Assembly (NCBI RefSeq): GCF_000012865.1
Contig: NC_007503.1
Span: 806,001 to 870,000 of the forward strand
Direction: 5' to 3'
DNA: 64,000 nucleotides
From: Carboxydothermus hydrogenoformans Z-2901
GTDB taxonomy: Bacteria > Bacillota > Z-2901 > Carboxydothermales > Carboxydothermaceae
The notes below the pieces were generated by a model that saw only the letters and a program-made list of their open reading frames with translations, was not told the DNA's origin and ran no database searches. The position numbers and the translations under genes were made by a program. This document shows, piece after piece, positions 16,910 through 25,618 of the stretch. Every line of letters begins with the position of its first letter. The stretch's first letter is position 1.

Positions 16910-17856
16910 AGGAAAAAATTAAGTCTACCGTTACCGAACTTTTGGAAAATAAACAGGTTGATTTTGTTATTGGTTACGGCGCCGGTTCCGATGCCGGGAC
17001 CGTGCGGCCGGCTTTCGTAAAGTCGGTGGAGGAAGTGGAGCAGCTTATTTGGTCGCCCTTTGCGGTTAATAATTTAGCGAAATTTGTGATGGATCATTTG
17101 TATGAAAATATAAAAATTGGGGTAATTGTTAAAGGTTGTGATTCCCGTTCTGTAATCCGGCTGGTTCAGGACAAAGTATTCCCCCGGGAGAACTTTTATG
17201 TAATCGGTATACCCTGTAAGGGTATATTGGATAAAAATAAAGTTGCTAAAGATTTTGACCTTTCCGGGGATTTGGTAGATTTTACCGAGCAGGGCGACGA
17301 AGTTATCGTAAAAACTTCAAAAGGCGAGTTTAAACTTCGCAAAGAAGATTATCTACTGGATAAATGTTACCGGTGTGAAACCCCAACGCCCGTTGTTTAC
17401 GATGTGTTATTGGGCGAGGAAGTGGCTCCTTTTAGAACGGACGATTATGAAGATGTTAAAGCTATTGAAAACCTTTCGGTAGAGGAAAAATCCAGGTACT
17501 GGGATAAACAGTTTGAAAAATGCATCCGTTGTTATGCCTGCCGGAACGTTTGTTCTGCCTGTAACTGCCGGGATTGCGTTTTTGACATGGCAGAACCCAA
17601 CTGGGTGGGTAAAGCGGCTAATTTATCGGAAAATACCGCTTTCCACTTAATCCGGGCGTGGCACGTTGCCGGACGGTGTGTGGACTGTGGCGAGTGTTCC
17701 CGGGTCTGTCCTATGGGGATACCCGTTAACACCTTGAACCGCAAAATGATTAAAGATATGAAGGAACTGTTTGCCGTAGAAACTCCGGGCAAAAATCCCG
17801 AGCAGGGGCCGGTTCTGGGGACCTTTAAAACCGATGATCCGGAAGAGTTTATGTAG
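16903..17856 (+). CDS. flxC: FlxC-like ferredoxin-domain electron transfer subunit
   Basis: 317 residues. The N-terminal ~150 residues resemble the F420-dehydrogenase beta (FrhB-like) fold (GVIVKGCDSRSVIRL, GIPCKGIL), followed by Cys-rich parts CYRCETPTP, CIRCYACRNVCSACNCRDC and CVDCGECSRVCPMG that would bind several [4Fe-4S] clusters. It sits between the MvhD-like gene and the FlxB-like gene and would relay electrons in the Flx module. The B/C naming follows gene order mirrored from Desulfovibrio flxABCD and is tentative. The ATG lies inside the mvhD stop region (7-base overlap). Confidence 0.75.
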   Translation: MLKEKIKSTVTELLENKQVDFVIGYGAGSDAGTVRPAFVKSVEEVEQLIWSPFAVNNLAKFVMDHLYENIKIGVIVKGCDSRSVIRLVQDKVFPRENFYVIGIPCKGILDKNKVAKDFDLSGDLVDFTEQGDEVIVKTSKGEFKLRKEDYLLDKCYRCETPTPVVYDVLLGEEVAPFRTDDYEDVKAIENLSVEEKSRYWDKQFEKCIRCYACRNVCSACNCRDCVFDMAEPNWVGKAANLSENTAFHLIRAWHVAGRCVDCGECSRVCPMGIPVNTLNRKMIKDMKELFAVETPGKNPEQGPVLGTFKTDDPEEFM

Positions 17857-17880
17857 TTAAACCTACGAGGTGACTTAAAG

Positions 17881-18909
17881 ATGAGAAAAGGATACATCTT
17901 AAAGGAAAATCTTAAAACCTGGTTAGGGGCAATTAAAGAAAAGTTTCCCCTAATAGCCCCGGTACAGGACGATGGTCTAACCCTTTTTAGAGAAGTGGAA
18001 AAGGTTGACGATATAGTTTTTGATTACGGAATTACCCGGATGCCTCCGAAGGATCTTTTCTTTCCGCAAACCGAAAAGATGTTTCGCATAAAAAACAAGA
18101 ACAATGTGGCGATTGAATTGGAATCCCCGGAAAAAATAACCGACGAACAGGTACTGTTTGGCGTTCATTCCTGTGATTTAAAAAGCATTTTGGCTTTAGA
18201 TCCGGTCTTTACCACCTGTTTTCCCGACCGTTATTATCAGGAACGCCGGGATAAAACCTATGTGATAGGTTTATCCTGCACTAAAGCTTTACCCACTTGT
18301 TTTTGCACCGCCTATGGCATCAATCCTACCGATGCCGATGGGGCTGATGTTCATTTAACCGAGGTTGGGGATAAGTACCTTGTGGAAGTGGTTACCGAGC
18401 GCGGGGAAAGGTTAGTTTCGGCTATTCCCGGAATAGTTTTTGAAGATACCACGAATTTAGAAGCGGAAAAAGCTAAGCTTACCGAAAAGGTTAAAGGAGA
18501 AATAAAGTTTATTGACTTAACCGGGGTTAAAGAGGTGTTGGATGAAAACTTTGAACTTCCCCTCTGGGAAAAGTGGGCGCAAAAATGCCTTGGTTGTGGG
18601 ATCTGTACCTACGTTTGTCCGACCTGCCACTGCTTCGATATCAATGATTTTAACCGGGGTGACGGGGTCGGTGAACGGTTTAGATGCTGGGATTCGTGTA
18701 TGTTTTCCGATTTTACCCGGATGGCTGGCGGCCATAACCCGCGTCCCACGAAAAAGGAAAGGGTTAGAAACCGCTTTATGCATAAGTTAAAGTACCACCT
18801 GGACCGGTATAGCATAGTGGGGTGCGTAGGCTGTGGCCGTTGCGTCCAGCGTTGCCCCGAAAATATCGACATCCGGGCAATAATTTCCGACATAAAGGGT
18901 GGGGTGTAA
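17881..18909 (+). CDS. flxB: FlxB-like 4Fe-4S dicluster protein (sulfhydrogenase beta type)
   Basis: 342 residues. N-terminal GVHSCDLKSILALD and CTKALPTCFCTAYG are typical of the beta subunit of sulfhydrogenase/anaerobic sulfite reductase A type proteins; the C-terminal part has two ferredoxin motifs, CLGCGICTYVCPTCHC and CVGCGRCVQRCP. It would connect the FAD/NAD(P)H subunit encoded next to the other Fe-S subunits. AGGTGA (17869-17874) precedes the ATG, and its TAA overlaps the start of flxA. Confidence 0.8.
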   Translation: MRKGYILKENLKTWLGAIKEKFPLIAPVQDDGLTLFREVEKVDDIVFDYGITRMPPKDLFFPQTEKMFRIKNKNNVAIELESPEKITDEQVLFGVHSCDLKSILALDPVFTTCFPDRYYQERRDKTYVIGLSCTKALPTCFCTAYGINPTDADGADVHLTEVGDKYLVEVVTERGERLVSAIPGIVFEDTTNLEAEKAKLTEKVKGEIKFIDLTGVKEVLDENFELPLWEKWAQKCLGCGICTYVCPTCHCFDINDFNRGDGVGERFRCWDSCMFSDFTRMAGGHNPRPTKKERVRNRFMHKLKYHLDRYSIVGCVGCGRCVQRCPENIDIRAIISDIKGGV

Positions 18910-19751
18910 TGGCACTGGAAAATCCTTTATTACCGTATATTGCAACCATAACCAAGGTGATTGATGAAACCCCCGATGTGAAAACTTTTCAAATGGTTTT
19001 TGACGATCCCGGGGTATTTGAAGTTTTTAAACAAAAACCAGGACAAGTTGCGCAGATATCCATTTTTGGGGTGGGGGAAGCCACCATTTCTATAACCTCT
19101 TCGCCAACCAGGACGGGAATGCTCGAGTTTTCCATCAAGAAGGTGGGAAGACTTACTTCCGTTATCCACCAGATGGAGCCAGGAATGAAGGTGGGAATCC
19201 GGGGTCCCTACGGCAATCATTTTCCCTATGAAATGATGAAAGGAAAGGATCTCCTTTTTATCGGCGGAGGTATTGGTTTAGCGCCGCTAAGATCGCTTAT
19301 TGACTTTGTTTTAGCCCCGGAAAACCGCAAGGATTACGGTAAGGTGGAAATCCTTTACGGAGCCCGTTCCTCCGCCGACCTTTGCTTTAAATACGATTTA
19401 TTTGACAACTGGCCCAAGCAGCCGGACACCAAGGTTTACGTTACCATCGACCGTCCCGAAGAAGGCTGGGATGGCCATGTGGGATTTGTTCCTGCTTACC
19501 TGGAAGAACTGAATCCCAATCCTCAAAATAAAGTAACCATTACCTGCGGACCTCCGATCATGATTAAGTTTGTCTTGCAGGCGTTGGAGAAGATGGGTTA
19601 TTCCGAGGACCAGGTGGTAACCACTTTGGAATTAAAAATGAAATGCGGTATTGGGAAATGCGGACGCTGCAATATCGGAAGCAAATTTGTATGCGTTGAT
19701 GGTCCCGTCTTTACTTTGCGTGACCTTAAAAAACTGCCTCCGGAGTTTTAA
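18909..19751 (+). CDS. flxA: FlxA-like FAD/NAD(P)H-binding oxidoreductase subunit
   Basis: 280 residues, ferredoxin-NADP reductase fold with a C-terminal [2Fe-2S]-type Cys cluster. FAD binding is suggested by ISITSSPTR, NAD(P)H binding by FIGGGIGLAPLRSL, and the C-terminus has MKCGIGKCGRCNIGSKFVC, as in sulfhydrogenase gamma and PyrK-like proteins. It would let NAD(P)H feed, or accept electrons from, the HdrABC-MvhD complex. An ATG here overlaps the flxB stop (TAATG); an open frame upstream to 18822 is only overlap with flxB. Last gene of the operon. Confidence 0.88.
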   Translation: MALENPLLPYIATITKVIDETPDVKTFQMVFDDPGVFEVFKQKPGQVAQISIFGVGEATISITSSPTRTGMLEFSIKKVGRLTSVIHQMEPGMKVGIRGPYGNHFPYEMMKGKDLLFIGGGIGLAPLRSLIDFVLAPENRKDYGKVEILYGARSSADLCFKYDLFDNWPKQPDTKVYVTIDRPEEGWDGHVGFVPAYLEELNPNPQNKVTITCGPPIMIKFVLQALEKMGYSEDQVVTTLELKMKCGIGKCGRCNIGSKFVCVDGPVFTLRDLKKLPPEF

Positions 19752-19757
19752 AAAATT

Positions 19758-19784
19758 ACCCGGCGTATGCCGGGTTTTTATTTT
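19758..19784 (+). terminator. Terminator of the hdr-flx operon
   Basis: ACCCGGC and GCCGGGT form a 7-bp stem around GTAT, followed by TTTTATTTT, six bases after the flxA stop. Confidence 0.9.
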
Positions 19785-19900
19785 GTAGAAATAGCGTGAA
19801 TTGTGTAGAAATATTTTGATAAATATTCTGGGCGAAGGGAAAGGAATATTAAACAAAGTGGCGAAATTTATAGAATGATGAACATTAAAGGGGGCAGTTA

Positions 19901-21121
19901 ATGATTTTTTGTGTTTTAATATCGTTTTTCTTTCTTTTAACGTTAATCTTAGTCTTTAATCAAAAAGGTCTTTTTACATTAAGCATTAAAAATAGCAAAA
20001 AAAGTAAAATATTAAAAAAGATTTTGAGTTTTAACCGGCTCACTTACTTGTATTTTACCATTCTTGATAATTCTCCCAATATAATTATCGCAATAGATAA
20101 AAATAACAAAGTGATATTTTTAAATAGTAGAGCTGAAGAGGTCTTTGGTATAACAAAAGAAGAAATTTTAGGAAAAAATTATGAAATATTTTTTCAAAAA
20201 TTCGGGGTTTTGGAGCGCTCTATTTTAATGGATTCTTTGAAGTACAAAAAGACCTTTGAGGTAGAAAATTATCCGATAGAGGTTAAGAACTGTGTAAAGC
20301 GTTTCTGGGGAAAAAGTTATCCGCTTTTTGGGCCAAAGGGAGAAATTTCCGGAGCAGTTTTGGTACTTTGGGATACCAAAGATAAACAAATATTAACGCG
20401 GGAATTAATTAACCAGGAGAAGTTTTCGGTGGTTAAAACTATTGCTACCGGCACGGCTCATGAAATTAGAAACCCTTTAACTACTGTTAAAGGGTTTATC
20501 CAGCTTTTAGGCCAGGAAAAATTAAATGACCCGGAGAGTAAAGTATTTTTAAACACCGTTTTGCAGGAAATTAATCGGATTGAAAAAATTATTTCCGAGT
20601 TATTAATTTTGGGAAGCGATAAAGGACTTAAAAAAACTTTTTTCAACTTAAATTACCTGATTGAAAAGGTTGTAGAAAATTTTACTCCGACAGCGTATTT
20701 AAACAATATTTCTATTGTAAAAAACCTGGCTAAAGAATTGCCTTTATTTTATGGAGATGAAGAAAGCCTCTATCTTGCCATTACGAGTATTTTAAATAAT
20801 GCCTTTGAAGCCCTGCAAAAAGATGGGGTGATTGTAATTGAAACTTTTTATGAACACGGTAGTAACGAGATAGGTTTAAGGATTGCGGATAACGGACCGG
20901 GAATTCCGGAAGAGCTAAGATCGAAAATTTTTGAACCGTTCTTTACCACAAAACCGGAAGGCACCGGGCTTGGACTGGCCATTTGTTACCGTACGATTGA
21001 AGAACACGGGGGTGAAATTAGAGTATATAACAACGAAACGGGTGGGGCGACCTTTGAAATTACTCTTCCGTTACCCTTAGAAAATGCTCACACCCAAAAT
21101 TCCGCCAATTGCGCCGGCTAA
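19901..21121 (+). CDS. PAS-domain sensor histidine kinase (sporulation-kinase type)
   Basis: 406 residues: one N-terminal membrane helix (about residues 1-20), a PAS domain ([16 protein letters not shown]...[13 protein letters not shown]), a HisKA dimerisation domain with the phospho-acceptor motif [20 protein letters not shown], and an HATPase domain with [16 protein letters not shown] and GTGLGLAI. The H-box and single-helix layout match kinases of the Spo0A phosphorelay, and there is no response regulator next to it, as for those orphan kinases. Input signal is unknown. The upstream region has GTAGAAATA twice (19785-19815). Its 3' end overlaps the convergent gene by 45 bases. Confidence 0.87.
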   Translation: MIFCVLISFFFLLTLILVFNQKGLFTLSIKNSKKSKILKKILSFNRLTYLYFTILDNSPNIIIAIDKNNKVIFLNSRAEEVFGITKEEILGKNYEIFFQKFGVLERSILMDSLKYKKTFEVENYPIEVKNCVKRFWGKSYPLFGPKGEISGAVLVLWDTKDKQILTRELINQEKFSVVKTIATGTAHEIRNPLTTVKGFIQLLGQEKLNDPESKVFLNTVLQEINRIEKIISELLILGSDKGLKKTFFNLNYLIEKVVENFTPTAYLNNISIVKNLAKELPLFYGDEESLYLAITSILNNAFEALQKDGVIVIETFYEHGSNEIGLRIADNGPGIPEELRSKIFEPFFTTKPEGTGLGLAICYRTIEEHGGEIRVYNNETGGATFEITLPLPLENAHTQNSANCAG

Positions 21122-21436
21122 AAGGATAATTAAGCTTTTTTCTAAAAAGGAAACCCAGGAAAAGGGTGTGTGAAATAATACTGCAGACGCGATTAAAAAA
21201 ATAACGATAAAGATTACTCCGATTAAAAGGCCGTGCCAAAGGCCTTTTTTTTGCGCCCTGCGACTTGCGGCAAAGCCGCCGGCTAAAAGGCTTATAAAAA
21301 GAACCGCAAAGCTTAAAGCTGTCCACCAGGCAAAATTGGTGATAAAATAATAAAAAATAACGGCAAAGATCGTACCTAAGAAAAGTAAAGTTCCGAGGGC
21401 TATTATCGTACCCCAGAAAACTGCTTTAAAGTTCAT
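21077..21436 (-). CDS. TIGR04086/YrzE-type small membrane protein
   Basis: 119 residues, four predicted membrane helices (roughly residues 7-32, 37-56, 69-90 and 97-117) with a basic RRAQKKG loop between helices two and three. It resembles the TIGR04086 membrane protein family of spore-forming Firmicutes, whose function is unknown. AAAGGGGG precedes the ATG. It converges on and overlaps the kinase gene. Confidence 0.7.
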   Translation of the reverse strand: MNFKAVFWGTIIALGTLLFLGTIFAVIFYYFITNFAWWTALSFAVLFISLLAGGFAASRRAQKKGLWHGLLIGVIFIVIFLIASAVLFHTPFSWVSFLEKSLIILLAGAIGGILGVSIF

Positions 21437-21515
21437 TGTATACCCCCTTTACCATCGTTTCTTCAGTAAAAAATATGAACAAGCTTATTTTTTCAGAACC
21501 GAAGGAGTGAGGAAA

Positions 21516-22112
21516 ATGGCAGAAATTGCCTATGAACTTGGTAACAGTTTGTATATCAACTTAACTAACCGGTGTACCAATGCCTGTGTATTTTGCATCC
21601 GAAAAACCGAGAAGGGGGTCGGTTACGACCTCTGGTTAGACCGGGAGCCGGATACCGGGGAGATAATCGCTGCCCTAAAAGAAAAAGATCCGTTAAAATA
21701 CGAAGAAGTGGTATTCTGTGGTTATGGTGAACCGCTTTTAAGAATAAAAGAGGTGGTGGAAGTAGCCCGGTGGTTAAAAGAAATTGGGGTCAAAAAAGTT
21801 CGTATCAATACCAACGGCCTTGCCAACCGGTATCATGGGAGAAATATTTTGCCGGAGCTCAAGGGGCTGGTTGATGTAATCTCCATCAGTTTAAATGCTC
21901 AGGATGCCGAAGCTTACCAGAAGGTGAGCCGCTCCCGATACGGGCAAGAGGCGTATGCTGAAGTTTTAAAATTTATCGAAGAAAGCAAAAAATATATACC
22001 GGAGGTAGTGGTTACGGTGGTCCGCTGGGAAGGAGTTGATGTGGAGGAGACTAAAAAAGTTGCCGAACGCCTGGGAGTCAAGCTGCGCGTGCGGGAGTTT
22101 TATGGAAATTAA
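21516..22112 (+). CDS. TatD-associated type radical SAM protein
   Basis: 198 residues, a short radical SAM protein with the cluster motif CTNACVFC (Cx3Cx2C) near the N-terminus, CGYGEPLL and RINTNGLA, then ISISLNAQ. Layout and length match the radical SAM proteins often linked to TatD nuclease genes, of unknown substrate. No tatD is adjacent here. ATG 21516 is chosen because AAGGAG (21503-21507) overlaps the alternative GTG at 21507. Confidence 0.8.
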   Translation: MAEIAYELGNSLYINLTNRCTNACVFCIRKTEKGVGYDLWLDREPDTGEIIAALKEKDPLKYEEVVFCGYGEPLLRIKEVVEVARWLKEIGVKKVRINTNGLANRYHGRNILPELKGLVDVISISLNAQDAEAYQKVSRSRYGQEAYAEVLKFIEESKKYIPEVVVTVVRWEGVDVEETKKVAERLGVKLRVREFYGN

Positions 22113-22133
22113 AATTAAAAAATTAAAAAGTGC

Positions 22134-22191
22134 TTGACAAAAACGACAAAATGTAATACTATAAAATCAAAGAAATACCCCCCGGGGGTAT
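22134..22191 (+). promoter_or_regulatory. Promoter and CsoR operator of the copper operon
   Basis: TTGACA (22134-22139) and TACTAT (22157-22162) are spaced 17 bases, a near-consensus sigma-A promoter. Just downstream ATACCCCCCGGGGGTAT (22175-22191) is a palindrome that matches the known CsoR operator pattern (TACCC...GGGTA). CsoR bound there would block the start of transcription until Cu(I) releases it. Confidence 0.9.
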
Positions 22192-22202
22192 AGGAGGAGA
22201 AG

Positions 22203-22469
22203 ATGTACGTTCGCGATAAGGAAGGGATAACTAAGCGGTTAAAGCGTTTGGAAGGGCAAATTCGAGGTATTGCCAAAATGGTGGAGGAAGACCGCTACTG
22301 TATTGATATTTTAAATCAAATTGAAGCGGCAAAGGGGGCGCTCGACAAAGTTGCGTTGTTAATTTTAGAGGGACACCTGAAAGGGTGTGTTAAGAGGGCG
22401 ATTAAAACCGGTGAAGAAGAACCGGTAATCAAAGAACTTTTAGAGGTTTTGGATAAATTTATACGATAA
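22203..22469 (+). CDS. csoR: Copper-sensing repressor CsoR
   Basis: 88 residues, all-helical DUF156 repressor. The Cu(I) ligand pattern Cys-His-Cys is visible: Cys in DRYCIDIL, then His and Cys in GHLKGCV. GQIRGIAKMVEED is the usual N-terminal helix. The perfect operator palindrome immediately upstream and the copper genes downstream make autoregulated copper control the natural role. AGGAGGAG precedes the ATG. Confidence 0.95.
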   Translation: MYVRDKEGITKRLKRLEGQIRGIAKMVEEDRYCIDILNQIEAAKGALDKVALLILEGHLKGCVKRAIKTGEEEPVIKELLEVLDKFIR

Positions 22470-22482
22470 GGGGGAATTTAAA

Positions 22483-22734
22483 ATGTGTGAACATTGCGGA
22501 GCTCACAATCATGCGGCAGAGCAAACTGTGGTTTTAAAAGTCGATGGGATGACCTGCAACCACTGCAAAATGTCTGTGGAAAAAGCCCTTTATACAGTTA
22601 ACGGGGTAAAAATGGCTGCTGTCAATCTTGCTGAAGGTCTGGCTACCGTTTTATACGACCCGAACCTGGCCACTGTTGAACAAATGAAAGCGGCCGTAGA
22701 AAAAGCGGGCTATGAAGTGGTAGGCGTACAGTAA
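22483..22734 (+). CDS. copZ: Copper chaperone CopZ with His/Cys-rich N-terminus
   Basis: 83 residues. The body is an HMA domain with DGMTCNHCKMSVEKAL (Cu-binding CxxC) and GYEV near the end. A short N-terminal extension, MCEHCGAHNHAAEQ, adds a CxxC and two His not present in plain CopZ and could bind further metal. It delivers Cu(I) to CopA and CsoR in the cytoplasm. Second gene of the copper operon; a terminator overlaps its stop. Confidence 0.93.
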   Translation: MCEHCGAHNHAAEQTVVLKVDGMTCNHCKMSVEKALYTVNGVKMAAVNLAEGLATVLYDPNLATVEQMKAAVEKAGYEVVGVQ

Positions 22735-22759
22735 AAAGGGGGAGTAATCCCCTTTTTTT
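22733..22759 (+). terminator. Terminator between copZ and copA
   Basis: AAAAAGGGG and CCCCTTTTT pair around a GAGTAAT-like loop and continue into a T-run. It begins at the copZ stop and may make csoR-copZ more abundant than copA. Confidence 0.85.
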
Positions 22760-22772
22760 AACACCAAAATCA

Positions 22773-22853
22773 GGGATGGTTATTGCTACCTGCGACTAAA
22801 CGCCAAAAAATCTAAGTTTGGCGTTGGGATGCGCCTTTGGGGATGGTGATTGC
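22773..22853 (+). repeat. Direct and inverted repeats in the copZ-copA gap
   Basis: GGGATGGTTATTGC (22773-22786) recurs as GGGATGGTGATTGC (22840-22853) with one mismatch; the second copy overlaps the copA ribosome site and start. Between them AACGCCAAA (22799-22807) and TTTGGCGTT (22817-22825) form a perfect 9-bp hairpin. No T-run follows, so this is not a terminator. Role unknown. Confidence 0.5.
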
Positions 22854-22854
22854 G

Positions 22855-25359
22855 ATGGAGACGGTTAATTTAAAGGTTTACGGGATGAGCTGTGCCGCCT
22901 GCGTGAAAAAGGTAGAAAAAGGTATCAGCGGTGTTCCCGGGGTGGAACAGGTAGTGGTTAATCTTATTAATAACCAGGTGGCGGTAAAGTATGACCCGCA
23001 AAAAACCGGCATTTCCGATTTTGCCAGGGTTATCGAGGATTTGGGTTATGAGATGGGAGTTGCTGAATATAAGTTCCGGGTCGAGGGGATGAGTTGCGCT
23101 GCTTGCGTGCAGAAGGTGGAAAAGGCAGCCCGCGGGTTTGCTGGCGTCCTTGATGCCGTAGTAAATCTCCCTGCCCAGCAGCTTACGGTAAAAGCCTACG
23201 AAGGGGTTTTAGATGTTGGCCGGCTTAAGCGGGAAATCCGGGAACTGGGGTATGAAATCTTTAATTTTGAGGAAATTGACCCTTTGGCCAGGGAGAAAGA
23301 AGCCCGGGAAAAGGAAATCCGCCATCAGCGGTTAAAAATGATAGTAGTATGGCCCCTGGCTATCTTGGCAATGATAGGTACCATGCGCCATTTGTGGATA
23401 TTTAAATATTTTGTGCCCGAATTTTTGGGAAACAACTATTTTTTGATGGCCATTACCACACCGGTGGTTTTGTATGGCGGTTATGAGTTTTTTGTTAAAA
23501 GTTATCAGGGGTTAAAGCGCGGAGTAACCGATATGAACCTTTTATACGCTACCGGTATTGGGTCGGCGTATTTAATAGCAGTAATTAATACCCTATTTCC
23601 CAATGCCGGTTTTGGCGGGCCGAAGGCGACCTTTTTTGAGTCAGCGGCTCTTTTAACGGCGTTTATTATCTTGGGCCGTTATTTAGAAGCGCTAACCCGG
23701 GGAAGAACTTCGGAAGCCTTGAGAAAATTAATAAGCCTAAAGCCCAAAACCGCCCGGGTGCTAATAAACGGTGAAGAAAAGGAAATTCCGGCCGATGAGG
23801 TGGAAATAGGCGACCTGGTGGTGGTAAGACCCGGGGAGACAATTCCCGTGGATGGGGTGGTTGAACGGGGAACCGCTTCTGTAGATGAATCCATGCTGAC
23901 CGGGGAAAGTTTGCCGGTGGATAAAGGCGAAGGCAGCATGGTTCTTGGAGGTAGTATCATTAAAACGGGAGCTTTAACCGTAAAGGCTACCCGGGTGGGA
24001 AAAGAAACCTCTCTCTCCCGGATTATAAAACTTATGGAGGAAGCTCAAACCACCAAAGCGCCTTTGCAAAAACTTGCCGATGTGGTAGCGGGCAATTTTA
24101 TTCTCGGCGTGCACATTCTGGCGCTGGTTACTTTTTTCTTTTGGTTTTTTTACGGTTACCAGGCCTATTTTACTCCTGAAACTCGCTTTCTCATGTCACC
24201 AGCCAAGATTGCCGAAATGGGAGTTTTCGGGTTTTCGATGCTGATAAGCTTAACGGTGCTGGTAATTTCCTGCCCGTGTGCGGTGGGCCTGGCTATGCCC
24301 AGTGCGATCATGGCTGGAACCGGAAAAGGTGCGGAGTACGGTGTCCTGTTTAAAAATGCCGAGGTAATTGAAAAAATGACCAAGGTCAAAGTAATAGCCT
24401 TCGATAAGACCGGTACCATAACCAAAGGGGAACCGGAAGTGACGGACCTCATTCCTTTTGAAATAAATGAACAGCAACTTTTGGAACTTGCTGGAGTGGC
24501 TGAGAAATTATCCGAACATCCTTTAGCCCAGGCAATAATTAAAAAATACCGGGAAATAAACCAAAAGGAGCCTTCTGAGCCTGCAACCTTTCATAATATA
24601 CCGGGGAAAGGAATTATGGCCACGTATTCCGGGGTAAACATACTGGCGGGAAGCGAAAAGTTCTTGCAGGAAAACCGGGTGGATACATCACTGGCCGGAG
24701 AAATTGCCAAAAAACTTAAAGGGGAAGGCAAGACATTGGTGTACTTTGCAGCCGATCATAGGTTGGTTGGAGTTATAGCCCTAGCCGATACAGTAAAAGA
24801 AAGTTCCGCCAAAGCAATTGAACTTTTAAAGAAAAAAGGTTACATTCCGGTAATGCTGACCGGGGATAACGAAGTTACCGCCCGGGCTATCGCCCAAAAG
24901 GTTGGTATTTCCGAAGTGGTGGCCGGCGTCTTACCCGAAGGTAAGGTAGAAGCGATTAAAGCTTATCAAGAAAAAGGTTATATGGTAGCTATGGCCGGAG
25001 ATGGAATAAATGATGCCCCAGCTTTAACTCAGGCTGATGTGGGGATAGCCATGGGTACCGGTACGGACATCGCCAAGGAAGCGGGAGAAGTGGTGATAGT
25101 AAAAGGAGACCTTGTCGATATTGTCAATGCCATGGACATTGCCCGGGCTACCTTTGGCAAGGTCAAGCAAAACTTCTTCTGGGCGTTTGTGTATAACACC
25201 CTGGGGATACCTTTTGCTGCGGGAGTGTTTTACCCCTGGACCAAGGCGTTAGTAAGCCCGGAGCTGGCAGCTCTTTTGATGGCGTTTAGCTCGGTATCGG
25301 TGACTTTAAATACGCTTCTTTTGAAAAGATTTAAGCCTTCGGGAAAGGCGGTGGGTTAA
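22855..25359 (+). CDS. copA: Copper-exporting P-type ATPase
   Basis: 834 residues. Two N-terminal HMA domains ([13 protein letters not shown] and [13 protein letters not shown]), then eight expected membrane helices with the P1B motif [13 protein letters not shown], actuator TGES, phosphorylation [18 protein letters not shown] and hinge [13 protein letters not shown] and the two GMSCAAC domains indicate Cu(I) export. It lies after csoR-copZ. The ATG at 22855 is preferred from the usual METVNLK-like start, though nearby in-frame ATG and TTG codons (22843, 22837) cannot be excluded. Confidence 0.95.
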   Translation: METVNLKVYGMSCAACVKKVEKGISGVPGVEQVVVNLINNQVAVKYDPQKTGISDFARVIEDLGYEMGVAEYKFRVEGMSCAACVQKVEKAARGFAGVLDAVVNLPAQQLTVKAYEGVLDVGRLKREIRELGYEIFNFEEIDPLAREKEAREKEIRHQRLKMIVVWPLAILAMIGTMRHLWIFKYFVPEFLGNNYFLMAITTPVVLYGGYEFFVKSYQGLKRGVTDMNLLYATGIGSAYLIAVINTLFPNAGFGGPKATFFESAALLTAFIILGRYLEALTRGRTSEALRKLISLKPKTARVLINGEEKEIPADEVEIGDLVVVRPGETIPVDGVVERGTASVDESMLTGESLPVDKGEGSMVLGGSIIKTGALTVKATRVGKETSLSRIIKLMEEAQTTKAPLQKLADVVAGNFILGVHILALVTFFFWFFYGYQAYFTPETRFLMSPAKIAEMGVFGFSMLISLTVLVISCPCAVGLAMPSAIMAGTGKGAEYGVLFKNAEVIEKMTKVKVIAFDKTGTITKGEPEVTDLIPFEINEQQLLELAGVAEKLSEHPLAQAIIKKYREINQKEPSEPATFHNIPGKGIMATYSGVNILAGSEKFLQENRVDTSLAGEIAKKLKGEGKTLVYFAADHRLVGVIALADTVKESSAKAIELLKKKGYIPVMLTGDNEVTARAIAQKVGISEVVAGVLPEGKVEAIKAYQEKGYMVAMAGDGINDAPALTQADVGIAMGTGTDIAKEAGEVVIVKGDLVDIVNAMDIARATFGKVKQNFFWAFVYNTLGIPFAAGVFYPWTKALVSPELAALLMAFSSVSVTLNTLLLKRFKPSGKAVG

Positions 25360-25566
25360 ATGACCGAACAAGAAGCATTGAGAAAAAGCCGGGTGATATA
25401 CTGGACGTTATCTCTGTTAACGGGTTTTGTTTTTTTAGCATTGGCTTTGGTCACCGGTGATTATCGCTTAACCGAACTAATTGGAGGCTTCATCTGGGTT
25501 ACCTTTTTAATGCTGATAATAACCATGCCGGTGGTAATACCGTATTACAAGAGTAAGGTTAAGTAA
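25360..25566 (+). CDS. Small two-helix membrane protein after copA
   Basis: 68 residues with two hydrophobic helices (about 15-33 and 38-60) and a basic C-terminus (YYKSKVK). The ATG directly follows the copA stop codon, so it is translated with copA. I do not recognise a family; position suggests an accessory role in copper handling, but nothing in the sequence (no Cys, His or Met cluster) shows metal binding. Confidence 0.7.
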   Translation: MTEQEALRKSRVIYWTLSLLTGFVFLALALVTGDYRLTELIGGFIWVTFLMLIITMPVVIPYYKSKVK

Positions 25567-25568
25567 AG

Positions 25569-25609
25569 AAAAAAGGCTAACTCCCATTGAAGTGGAGTTA
25601 GCCTTTTTT
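25569..25609. terminator. Bidirectional terminator between copA operon and exported protein
   Basis: AAAAAAGGCTAACTCC and GGAGTTAGCCTTTTTT form a perfect 16-bp stem with a 9-base loop. A-run and T-run flank it, so it can stop both the copper operon and the convergent gene that ends at 25619. Confidence 0.93.
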
Positions 25610-25618
25610 AAATATTCA

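Noticed and set aside
19785-19815. Repeated GTAGAAATA as Spo0A boxes before the kinase gene
   Set aside because: Each copy has A where the box needs C in TGTCGAA, so the match is too weak to claim.
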